A DNA stretch of 64,000 nt. Source: Penicillus capitatus. Lineage: Eukaryota > Chlorophyta. The stretch covers positions 620,001-684,000 of the forward strand of contig OZ287708.1 of assembly GCA_965649825.1 (NCBI GenBank), read 5' to 3'. Below are positions 53,269-64,000 of the stretch, one piece after another. Within the stretch, counting starts at the first letter, position 1; each line of letters opens with the position of its first letter. The position numbers and the translations under genes were made by a program. A model generated the notes under the pieces. That model saw nothing but the letters and a program-made list of their open reading frames with translations. It made no database searches and was not told the DNA's origin.

Positions 53269-54162
53269 TCAAGCAAATCCTGCAAAGAAGAATGTCATGT
53301 TAGCCTGAGGTGCAAGGGGAGAGGAGGAGGCAACCTGTGAGAACCATTTTGACAGGACAGCGCTTTCTGTCCTCCAAGGCGGAAGGCTTTCCTGTTCCTG
53401 TTGGAAAGCTTCTTCCATCTGAGCAGCTATTAGAACAATTAACTCCCTAAATGTACTGGCTTCGGCGACAAATGATTCTGGCAGATGCTCTGCAAAAGCT
53501 GCACACTGAGGCTGATCACATCCTGTAATGAATTGATCTCTGAAATGCGTTTGAATAATGATTTCCTCCTGTTCCCCGTCCCATACACTCGCCAACTCCT
53601 TCGGACGAAGGACGACAAGAAACACATGATGGAGTCTGTGCACAGAACGCTCCAAATTGTTATTCACCGTTCTCTTTATGACATTAAAGTTATTCTTTAA
53701 CATCTCTTTGGCTATATCATCCACAGATTTCCCACTCAAGCAATCCGTCAATCTCCTCAACTGTATACACAGACGTCAGCTGGAAGAAGAGGACGGCAAG
53801 GAGTCGTTCGTCACTTCGAGAAGGTATGGATCCGAAGTGCCAAGGAGAGTTTGAATGCTCTGTATATGCGTGATGTCTAGCTCAACTTCCTCCCTCTGCT
53901 GTTCGGTGTTTATTTCGAGGTCGAAAATGAGCTCGTCACCAAGCGCGGCGGAATTCGTTAAAAGAATATCTGAGCTTTCTGATTCGAAGAGCTCGACATC
54001 TTTACCTCTGCCGTCATATCGCGGCTTATGGTACTCTGTCTTAAGTTCTTCAGTTGTTCGGCCACATTTTGTCCACGGAAACAAAACGAAACGCAATATC
54101 TGAAGCATTCGCAAGAACTTCAACAACGACGATGATGACAGCACTGGGTCGATTTGGAGCAT
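53269..54162 (-). CDS. Unidentified conserved-looking protein
   Basis: Two exons joined in frame across a 54-nt intron (about 53767-53820). The start at 54162 gives MLQIDPVLSSSSLLKFLRML; then LGDELIFDLEINTEQQREEV, LDITHIQSIQTLLGTSDPYL, joined to LELRRLTDCLSGKSVDDIAK, FNVIKRTVNNNLERSVHRLH, WDGEQEEIIIQTHFRDQFIT, STFRELIVLIAAQMEEAFQQ; it ends NMTFFFAGFA. It appears all-helical and soluble. Further introns within exon 1 are possible. Family not recognised. It is divergent from the MED22-like gene with 80 bp between starts. Confidence 0.5.
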
Positions 54163-54242
54163 GGAACGAAAAGACGTGATGCGACGGCGTCTGTGTAACA
54201 GTCGAATCGTACGTGTCTTCTACAGAGGGTCCTCATCCAATC

Positions 54243-54695
54243 ATGGCCCGACGCCCTGTCGAACAGCCCTGGCAACATTCCGGCACAGCGATGGATCTAT
54301 CCCTCTATTCCAAGATCGATGACGCTCTCGCAGGAATGGACACTGCGTTTCAGAGCCTTCTGAGTGCGGGACTTGCGCGTGACGAGGAGGATGAACAGAG
54401 TCAGCCTGCTGAGAGCGTCGGTGCTCCCGTTTTTGCGCGAGAAATCGGAACCCACGCCTCGAATGCACTGCAAGCGATTCACCGTTTAAAACAGACGTCC
54501 ATTCACAGCGACTGGAAAACAAACAGCGAGAACAAGGAACACATTCGCATTCGGTTGGAATTGGAGCACAAAAGAATGAGCAATAAGCTGAATCAGATGA
54601 GGGACGAATTGAGGGGGTTGGTCTTGGCGACGGAATCGAATCTCGAGGCATGGAGTGTTGAATCGTCAGACGTGAAGGATGTGATGAATGCTTGA
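54243..54695 (+). CDS. MED22: MED22-like (Mediator subunit 22) protein
   Basis: A 150-residue intronless helical protein from the ATG at 54243. LYSKIDDALAGMDTAFQSLL resembles the opening helix of Mediator subunit 22 (Surf5); FAREIGTHASNALQAIHRLK, then QTSIHSDWKTNSENKEHIRI aligns with the R-A-x-x-L-V-x-x-x-x-S-L-x-x-L-V-x-x-L-K-Q-T segment; RMSNKLNQMRDELRGLVLAT is the final helix. Length fits MED22. The similarity is by pattern only, so another small coiled-coil complex subunit is possible. SecA starts 51 bp after the stop on the same strand. Confidence 0.45.
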   Translation: MARRPVEQPWQHSGTAMDLSLYSKIDDALAGMDTAFQSLLSAGLARDEEDEQSQPAESVGAPVFAREIGTHASNALQAIHRLKQTSIHSDWKTNSENKEHIRIRLELEHKRMSNKLNQMRDELRGLVLATESNLEAWSVESSDVKDVMNA

Positions 54696-54746
54696 TGCGG
54701 TCATGTGGCTCGATGGCGCGCACACACTCGCGTCCTACGCTCGACC

Positions 54747-57700
54747 ATGTATCGTCCCGATAGTGCGACCACGACGGGTTGTGGGACTGAGAAGACCGCG
54801 TTCGATGGCCGTTCGTCACAGAGGCGACAGAATTCGGCAGGTGGACGGAGTAGAAGCGTGCTCGCTTTTGAAGGCGCAGTAGGTATGGATCCCGTTTGCG
54901 AGTGGAGAAGGGGTAGAGATGGACGAGGAAGCGTTAGCTATTCGACGGAAAGAAACGTCGTCGTCGTCAGCAAATGCAGCCGGGCCGAGATTGGGATTTC
55001 GTCGATGGGTGAATCGCATTCTCGGCGAGCCGTTGTCGTCTGCCTTCGATGTGCCCGATCATTGGAAAGCACAAATGTCCAAAGGAGATCTGTCCCGACT
55101 CGAAAAGTGCGCGCCAGTCATGACAAAGACAACGTGTCGTCGACGGAATTGGAGGAGCCAGGTACTATGATCGCGTTGCAAAGATCAATTCTCTGGAATC
55201 CGATTACCAAAAGATGACCGACACTGAGCTCCAGTCCATGACAGGTGCAGAGCTATATTGACTTCATCGTTTGTGTATGCACACACGCGTGGTGTTAAGC
55301 AGATCAATTTCGGAAACGGTTGGAAGAGGGAGAATCGATGGAATCTGTGATGATCGAAGCCTTCGCCGTCGTACGAGAAGTGGCAGACCGTGTTCTGAAC
55401 ATGCGGCATTACGATTGTCAATTGGTCTCTACTCCACACAAAGTTTGATGCAAGGGTGACCCGGGTCGCCTCAATTAGGTGGGCGGCATGATTTTGCATG
55501 AGGGGCTGATTGCAGAGATGGCGACAGGAGAGGGTAAGACACTTGTTGCCACACTGCCCGTATATCTGAACGCCTGCGCTGGGAAGACCGTGCACATCAT
55601 CACCGTCAATGAGTACCTTGCAGAAAGAGATGCCAAATGGTCTGTCTGTTTGTCTGTCCTACCAAAGTCGGTTCGGTCGAAGAGAGAGGTTTAGGATGGG
55701 CCGCATTTATGGATTTCTCGGAATGACCACCACTTCTATCAAGACTTCAATGTCCGTACGCGAACTGCAAGATGCTTACAAGCATCAAATCATCTATGTA
55801 ACGGCTCAGAAACTCTGCTTCGACTACTTGCATGACTGGAGTGCCATGTCCACGAATGAAATGGTCTCGAAGAATGCTATCAACAGAGGCGTCCATTCTC
55901 CTGACTCTTGTATTTCGGCGTAGGTGTTAAGCCCTCTGGACTACGGCATTGTGGATGAAGTGGATTCCATTTTGATCGATGAATCGCGGACGCCAATGAT
56001 TCTCAGTTCTCCAGGGTACCAAGACACCCACAGGATCAAGACGAGTGCACAGGTATGTCATCTGCCAAACAGATACGATACGCATGACAAAGCCACGAAC
56101 TCTGTGTTACTGTTTAGGTGTTCTATAACTTGATGGAGGTCGAGAGATATGAATTGCTCAATCGCTTTGCAAATCAAGTGGAGTCGCTGGAGTTGCTGTC
56201 CAAACGGATACCCAAGAAGATTCCGATAGCAGATATCGACACTGTCCGTAGCGCCATCGTTCTGTTGATGCGCATCATGGATGAAACAGAGTGAGAAGCT
56301 TGTATGGAAGAGGAGATGAGGGCATGTGTGTTTCAGATTTCTGCAGGAGAGATGGGCGACAGTCTACTTTCGTGAGGATCTAGAGTATCTCAGTGATGTG
56401 CGGATTCTGCGAACTGCCGATAACTACAGAAGCGCGCTGTATCATCTGGCGTCGGTCTTTTCGTGGGCCAAAACTCGCCTGCTCTATACCATCGACGCTC
56501 GGGGACAACGCGTGACGGTGTCGGCATTTGGAGCAAATCTCTTCAAAGATCGACTCGGTAGAGAGAACTCTTGTCTTCTTCGTTGCTCAAATCGTTGACA
56601 GAGGCGCTCGGCGAAAAAGTCGAGGGATCGAGTGGCGTTGCGTTGTGGGAAGTTCAATCCGAAGAGGATCCTTGGGGTCCATACCTTGTGAATGCCATCA
56701 AAGTGAGCAAGGAATGCTACCGAATGAACATTCTATGTGCGAGTCTGTTCTCGAAGGCGAACGAGTTCTTCACACTGGGCAAGAATTATATCGTGGTAGA
56801 TGGGAAGGTGACGATCATCGATGAGTCGACAGGAAGAATGCGACTGAATTCTCGATGGCAAAACGGTCTGCACGAGGCCGTCGAAGCCAAAGAACGTATT
56901 TATCAAGAGAACAAGAAACAGAGAGAAGGCGTCGATTTGGAGACACTCATCAAAATAAGCGAACAGGACAGATTATTGGCCAGCATTACTTTCCAAGTCT
57001 TCTTCAAATACTATGCGAAACTTGCAGGAATGTCGGTCAGTGAACAGCACTTGACAGACAGAAGTCATCATGACAGATGGTTCTGCAGGGAACGGCATTG
57101 AGTGAAGAGGCTGAGTTCTATGAGACATATGGGCTATCGGTAGACACAACACTGCCTTCATCTCTGGGGTTTATAAGTGGTTGTGGTGTCTAGGTCGTGC
57201 AGATACCGACCCATCGGCCTTCACAGAGAAAAGATCGCCCTTCTATACTTTTTCAGCAATCAAATGACAAACTCAACTATCTACTCGCTGCTCTTGCGAA
57301 GTGCGGTGGTGTCCGGTAAACAGTGCGCACAGCTCTGGTGACGTCTGAGTGTGTTTGTGCGTTCAGTCCTGTCTTGATCGGAACGAATTCTGTTGAAGAA
57401 TCGGAGGCCTTGATGTCGTCACTCAAGATGAACTGGGTGAATTATGAAAATGAAATCATTTGGGATGGAGAAAACCGATTTCATCAAGGGTAGAGATCAC
57501 GGCGTCCTGTGAATGACATGCCATTAAAGAGCAGCTTGTAGGAAGCTGCTCATGTTGAATGCTCGACCAGAGGTGGTGAAAAACGAGAGTCGCGTCATTG
57601 CCCAAGCTGGCTTGCCAGGAATGGTGACAGTCGCCACTCGTATGGCCGGAAGAGGAACAGACATATTACTAGGAGGCAATCCCAGAGGTCTCGTTGAGAA

Positions 57701-60175
57701 TGCCCTGTTCAAAGGCGTTTTGGATCACTTACTGCCAGATTCGAACCAAACTACCACCAAACTGGCCATTCGTGAACTCGATTTGCATGCCGAAGATTCG
57801 GCCATTGCGTCGCCCACAATCAAAGGACTCATGACGGCAGCCTTGAGCAGAGGACAGGCATCAGAGGAATTGCTCGAAACGGCAGAAGATGCAGAGAAGC
57901 TCATGAACCATGTGATGACCGTGACAGAGAGCCTGAAGAGAGATGTTCACGACAGAGTGCAGGAGTGGGTGCGTTTTCTCACAAGATCATTTGTGGAGGT
58001 GATATTCACAGGACAACTGAGCCGACAACAGACACAGCGCACATCGTCCAACCAGATTTTGAAACGACAGTTCGAAGGCACATCGTCGAGGTTCTGTGCG
58101 ACAGAGAAGACGAACTGGAGAAGGTATGTGTTCGACGATCACCTACCTGCCAAAACCTGAGAGACATCAGCAGGAATCCCCGTTTGCTCAATCGCTCATC
58201 AAGTGTGCTCTCTACGTATGGCTCTGGTTCGAACAGCGATGTCAGATCTATGCCGGACAAGTAAGAACAATTGCTTTGTCGTCTTTGCGGACGGATGGGT
58301 GTTTGTGTGAAGGTTCGTGCATCTGGTGGTCTATTCGTCATCGGCATGTCTGTGGCGGAATCTAGACGCATCGAAAATCAACTACGTGTACAATGCATCC
58401 TGTTTCTGCTGAAGGACTTGCATCTGTGGTTTAGGGAAGAGCAGGTCGTCAAGGAGATCCAGGAGAGAGTCTCATGCTGGCGGATGTTTCGGATAATATG
58501 TTCCGAACATGGAACCTTGGACGTGCGCCATTTACCTCTTCTGGATTTGAATCGACACGTTTTGCTTTTAGCGATTCGTCTCGTACTGGATGACGCATCA
58601 AACAGCAATTTCGTGAAGATTGAAGGCGGCATTGCACAGATCGTCATCAACAACACACGCAATCAACTGGAAGATGTTTACCGAAACGGCCGTCGATCGG
58701 TATGTCTATGGCGTGGATGACAATCGAGTCACTTGTTTGGCAAAAAGGTGGCAGACTATGATGAGGTCATGGAAGGAATCCGCAAACAATTCCGTTTTCT
58801 AAAGCAGATCATCAGCGGAGGAACGAATGAGGAGAGAACGCAACTGATTTACGCATGGATCCAGGTGGGCCACTCTTCGGTCCTTTGCTCTTAATGGGAG
58901 ATTCGTGGAGCCCAGGAGATTGCCAATGACCTTGTCCTAAAGTATACAGATGGCGGCGACAAGCACCCTAAGACATGGAATCTGTGGCAGTCTGATGACG
59001 GCGGCGCATCTGAGAGTGCTGAGACAGAAATGGGCAACTCATTGGAAGAGGTCATCGATAAACTGTATAATCCAAAAGACCGAACATCCCTCTTTCCTTT
59101 CCAAAACGTCCGAAAACAACAATACCCATCTCTTGCAGAGGTCACATCACATAATGCAGATGGCTTGATAATAATATGGACGGTGCAATCAGGTGGCAAA
59201 GGAAGGCCTGAAAGGCGAGAAGGAGCTTCGGAAAACGCTGAATACCATCTGCAGATTGCCATTTGTGCGCGTGGTGCCATTCACATCTGTCATGAAGCAC
59301 GATATTTCGACAGCACTGCAATCATGTATCGGATTCCGTGATCATCCATCGGAAGCTTTTTGTGTGTCCTCTTTAGTGTCAAAGCCAAAGGCAAGTGCAG
59401 CACAACACTTCTTGATGGGACGCCTTAAAATGACGCTCGAGATTCGTCACGGTTTGGCACTTCGCAAGAGACTCATTCAGTCGGACAATTCATCGACGGA
59501 GGACAAAACTTATGGCAAATATACGCGTCAGGTGAAACCCTCTACCTATGGACACCTTCCCAAATAATCTCCCTACTGTTCCAGGTCCAGATGCTGCAAG
59601 AGTACGTCGGCGAGTTGATGATCATGCTGTACGAAGAGCGGAAGTTCCAGCTCATCACAGACTTCGCCAGAGAGGATGGCTTCAGCAGACAAAGTGCCGT
59701 GAATCGACTCCAGTCCATTCAACGCATCACCATGCTACTTCAATTGAACAATCTCTGGACCAATTTCCTGCAGGTACACATAACAGTCCAGATGTGAAGA
59801 CGCCCTGTCCTTCTACCGTCTCTGTCTTAGTTTTCTGACAAGCTGAAAACGACAACGCCTTTGACGTCTGTGCGAAGCTCGCCTCTCGAAGAGTTTGCTG
59901 TCGAGGCGCGTAAAGAATTTACATCACAGTTGATGCACTATCGGCGTGCAGTTGTGATTGCTATGGTGACACCGTCGATCGATATCACCTCGGATAAAGA
60001 TCTGAATCTCTGGATCGATCTAATGCAGTCCGTGGAGCAGCAGCTCATTGAATCGGCTGCCCCAGATTCGCCTGAGCCCGTTTTGAATGACATACGCAAT
60101 CTTCTTTTGAATGATGCATCGACAGAGCAGATGGAATCTGAACATCCACCCCACGAAACACCATCCGGATATTGA
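54747..60175 (+). CDS. SECA: Plastid preprotein translocase ATPase SecA
   Basis: Motor that drives proteins through the thylakoid Sec channel. A basic leader starts [16 protein letters not shown]. SecA landmarks in order: [29 protein letters not shown] then [20 protein letters not shown] (Walker A) [27 protein letters not shown] (Walker B DEVD); [71 protein letters not shown] then [32 protein letters not shown] joined by an intron to [12 protein letters not shown]; then a divergent C-terminal scaffold with [12 protein letters not shown] and [20 protein letters not shown]. The long insert between GGN and GGLFVIG is cyanobacterial/plastid-type. More than a dozen introns of about 45-60 nt. The C-terminal third is unusually divergent and its exons are approximate. 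AFG2 starts 24 bp after the stop. Confidence 0.92.
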
Positions 60176-60199
60176 TTTTGAATAATATCAAACGTCGTG

Positions 60200-62275
<2,076 letters not shown>

Positions 62276-62512
62276 CCATCGTTGTTTGGCACAATTGCTT
62301 TGTTAAGAACCTACCAAGCGTCTGTTTGTTCGCCATCCTAACAGCATAGCATTCAATGTTGAACATTTGGCGTCCTTGGCAGCTGTCTCCTTGCAGAAAA
62401 GGCCTGGAGGTAGTCATCATGCATCTCTGTTTGACGCCCTGAAAAGCATCGTCTTTGTGATGAAGCAGCATTGGTGCCTTTTTTGGAAAAGTCTATCGGA
62501 ATCTTGTACTTC

Positions 62513-64000
62513 CTAGAGCAGCTGCGGATCCGCATGCCAGAATTTAAGCTGCAGACAGAATGACCTTCTCGCAGGATAGTTAGCAGAGTAACTTCGTTGT
62601 TGCATCGGCCGATAGGCACAGGATTTTGAATCTTTCCGTTTCTGACAAGACCCTGAACTCGAACTCACGTCCATCATCCGCTCGGCGTTCTGAAGCTTGC
62701 TGTCCACAGGACTTCGTGCATTTTGGGAGGTCTGCCTTCTGAAGTCACCCATTAAATGCGAACCAGCTGTCTGTCCGTATCCCTTCTCCGATACTGTTTC
62801 TTGCCTATTTTCATGGCTATTCTGCCGGATTTTCTTATCCCCTGCATGCTCAGGGAAGCACCGCGTTGAATCCTCAAGAAAAACGGCATTCTATCAGTGG
62901 AAGACCGTAGGATGGTCTTTGTTTACTGTGGACGATTCTCGGTAAGCGTCAGTCTGAGGACTTTTGTCGCCGTCGTCACCCACAGAGCAGCATAGTAATC
63001 TCTCACACGCACCATTCTTTACAAAGAAAGGCACATGCATCAGCGCTTCCACCAGCTCTTCTGCCTGCTTCTGAACCTATTATCATGCATACATCCTTTC
63101 AAATTCTTGAAGCCAGTGCGCAAAGAGTAGAGGTTTGTACTTCGAGCCTCTTATCTGCGAAGAGTGTCTCGCAATGCTGCAGAAGGGAAGCCGAATGTTC
63201 TTCCCATACAGGGTCCTCTTCGAAGTGTAGGGAAAAGGCATTCAGTAGGGCAATGCCTTCCTGTTGTCTTTGTATGGACGGCAAGGCATCCAGGAGCCAT
63301 GCCAATATTCCAATTCGCTGCATCGATGCAGCACAGGAGGTGTTCTGAATCAAGTTGGCAAGGCAGATCATGGTCATCCGTTGGATCCTATCTCTGATCT
63401 CACTGTCCTCAGGAGTGGACTCCGAAGAGCGACAGTCAAAAGCCGTCGTCAGCGCCGCAAACAGTATTTCAGTAACATTCTGGCAACCTGCAAGATACTG
63501 GCAGCCATTCTGTTCTGAAGACAAAACCTGAAGAAATTCAAACAGCTCCAGCGTTACAGGAATAGCGCTTCTTGAGAGCAAAGCCTGTAGCAGACATATG
63601 CCACACGTATCACAATGGCAAGAGGTATCACCTCGACAAGAGTCGGATCCTGTTGAACATCGAGCAGATCGCCGTAGACAAAGGACTGGATGTGATTCGA
63701 TCTCATCTCTGATCCTTGCGCCGTTGCGATTTGATCGCGCAACTGACGAAGCAATTGACAGACACTATCGTCTTTGTCCTTCTGCATGAATGCTGTTGGA
63801 CGTCAGCGCTTCCTATTGAGCGATCATCGACCTTCAGCGATTCTTGGATCGCAGCGATGTCGTCCTTTCCGGATGGAGATGCTGAGAGAACCTCTGGGTT
63901 GTGGTTGTTCCAGTCGATGTTGTCTTCAATCATCATGACATCTGAACACCCAAGGCTTTCGGGCACATCTTTTAGCTCTCCTTCCTGATGCATAACACAG
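62513..64000 (-). CDS. Armadillo-repeat protein, possibly ARMC9-like, cut by right edge
   Basis: Runs in from beyond 64000. Exons read NIDWNNHNPEVLSASPSGKD; an intron of about 45 nt; LRDQIATAQGSEMRSNHIQS then FVYGDLLDVQQDPTLVEV; an intron; SRSAIPVTLELFEFLQVLSS, CQYLAGCQNVTEILFAALTT, IQRMTMICLANLIQNTSCAA then SMQRIGILAWLLDALPS, SLLQHCETLFADKRLEVQTS then TLCALASRI. The pairing LQVLSS..GCQYL and ANLIQNT..MQRIGILAWLLDAL resembles ARMC9, a basal-body protein. The 3' exons are uncertain: VQKQAEELVEALMHVPFFVK (about 63040) and a Ser-rich block MGDFRRQTSQNARSPVDSKL (62752) could belong, and the end may lie as far as 62290. A generic ARM protein is the fallback. Confidence 0.5.

Noticed and set aside
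2591-60175. Bacterial or organelle DNA contamination (PII, RF2, Ccs1, SecA)
   Set aside because: All four are interrupted by short GT-AG introns and interleaved with clear nuclear genes.
54900-60175. SecA as a pseudogene because many frames are broken
   Set aside because: Each break falls at a GT...AG intron of the standard size and the motifs resume in frame; motor motifs are intact.

Overview
This is a nuclear window from a plastid-bearing, probably photosynthetic, unicellular eukaryote. The base composition looks balanced by eye. Eukaryotic machinery is present throughout: APC11, importin alpha, Dr1, ARP5, a Mediator-like subunit, TRAPPC4, an F-box/WD40 protein and a PTEN-formin. Beside it sit nuclear genes for plastid-type proteins: PII, an SPF/GGQ release factor, Ccs1, RETICULATA-like and SecA. 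These carry spliceosomal introns, so they are neither bacterial contamination nor plastid DNA. PII with a green-type C-terminal extension, RRP6L3, ICME and a class II-like formin point to the green lineage (a green alga, or an alga whose plastid came from one). TPPP/p25 and a possible ARMC9-like gene suggest a flagellated cell. Short introns on compact chromosomes are known from Mamiellales, but naming the group would be speculation.

Architecture. Introns that could be placed by homology are about 42-66 nt; none longer was needed. Genes are packed tightly. Same-strand neighbours are often 20-51 bp apart (stop to ATG), one divergent pair has 8 bp between start codons, and one convergent pair shares the tetranucleotide TTAA for both stops. 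Between packed blocks are gaps of about 0.8-1.7 kb without a recognised gene, rich in CGATCGAT-like palindromes and short tandem duplications.

Layout. 1-5.5 kb: ICME (cut by the window edge), a coiled-coil protein, PII and organellar RF2 in tandem on the minus strand, then divergent APC11. 5.6-6.6 kb: TPR protein A. 7.5-11.7 kb: importin alpha and Ccs1 (minus). 11.9-17.7 kb: RETICULATA-like, NDUFAF3, TRAPPC4, TPPP, RRP6L3. 17.7-26.1 kb: sparse, with a BAHD-type acyltransferase, an unidentified charged protein and TPR protein B (paralogue of A). 26.1-27.6 kb: an unidentified protein made of about 13 alanine-rich helical repeats. 27.8-35.6 kb: DHCR7, TMEM147, CNRIP1-like, ARP5, and a membrane-anchored M14 carboxypeptidase behind a 71-bp tandem repeat carrying bZIP-like sites. 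36.4-39.7 kb: a K+ channel with a cyclic-nucleotide-binding fold. 41-45.7 kb: PTEN-formin and SFT2. 46-52.5 kb: F-box/WD40, ECI1, Dr1, MscS-like channel and a small unknown gene. 53.3-64 kb: an unknown gene, a MED22-like gene, plastid SecA, an AFG2-type AAA ATPase and an ARM-repeat gene running off the right edge.

The genes do not form one pathway. Loose themes are plastid protein handling (SecA, RF2, Ccs1, RETICULATA), nitrogen/carbon sensing (PII), secretory pathway and ER (TMEM147, DHCR7, SFT2, TRAPPC4, ICME) and cytoskeleton (formin, TPPP). Exon boundaries were derived by eye from homology and GT-AG signals; first exons are the least certain part.
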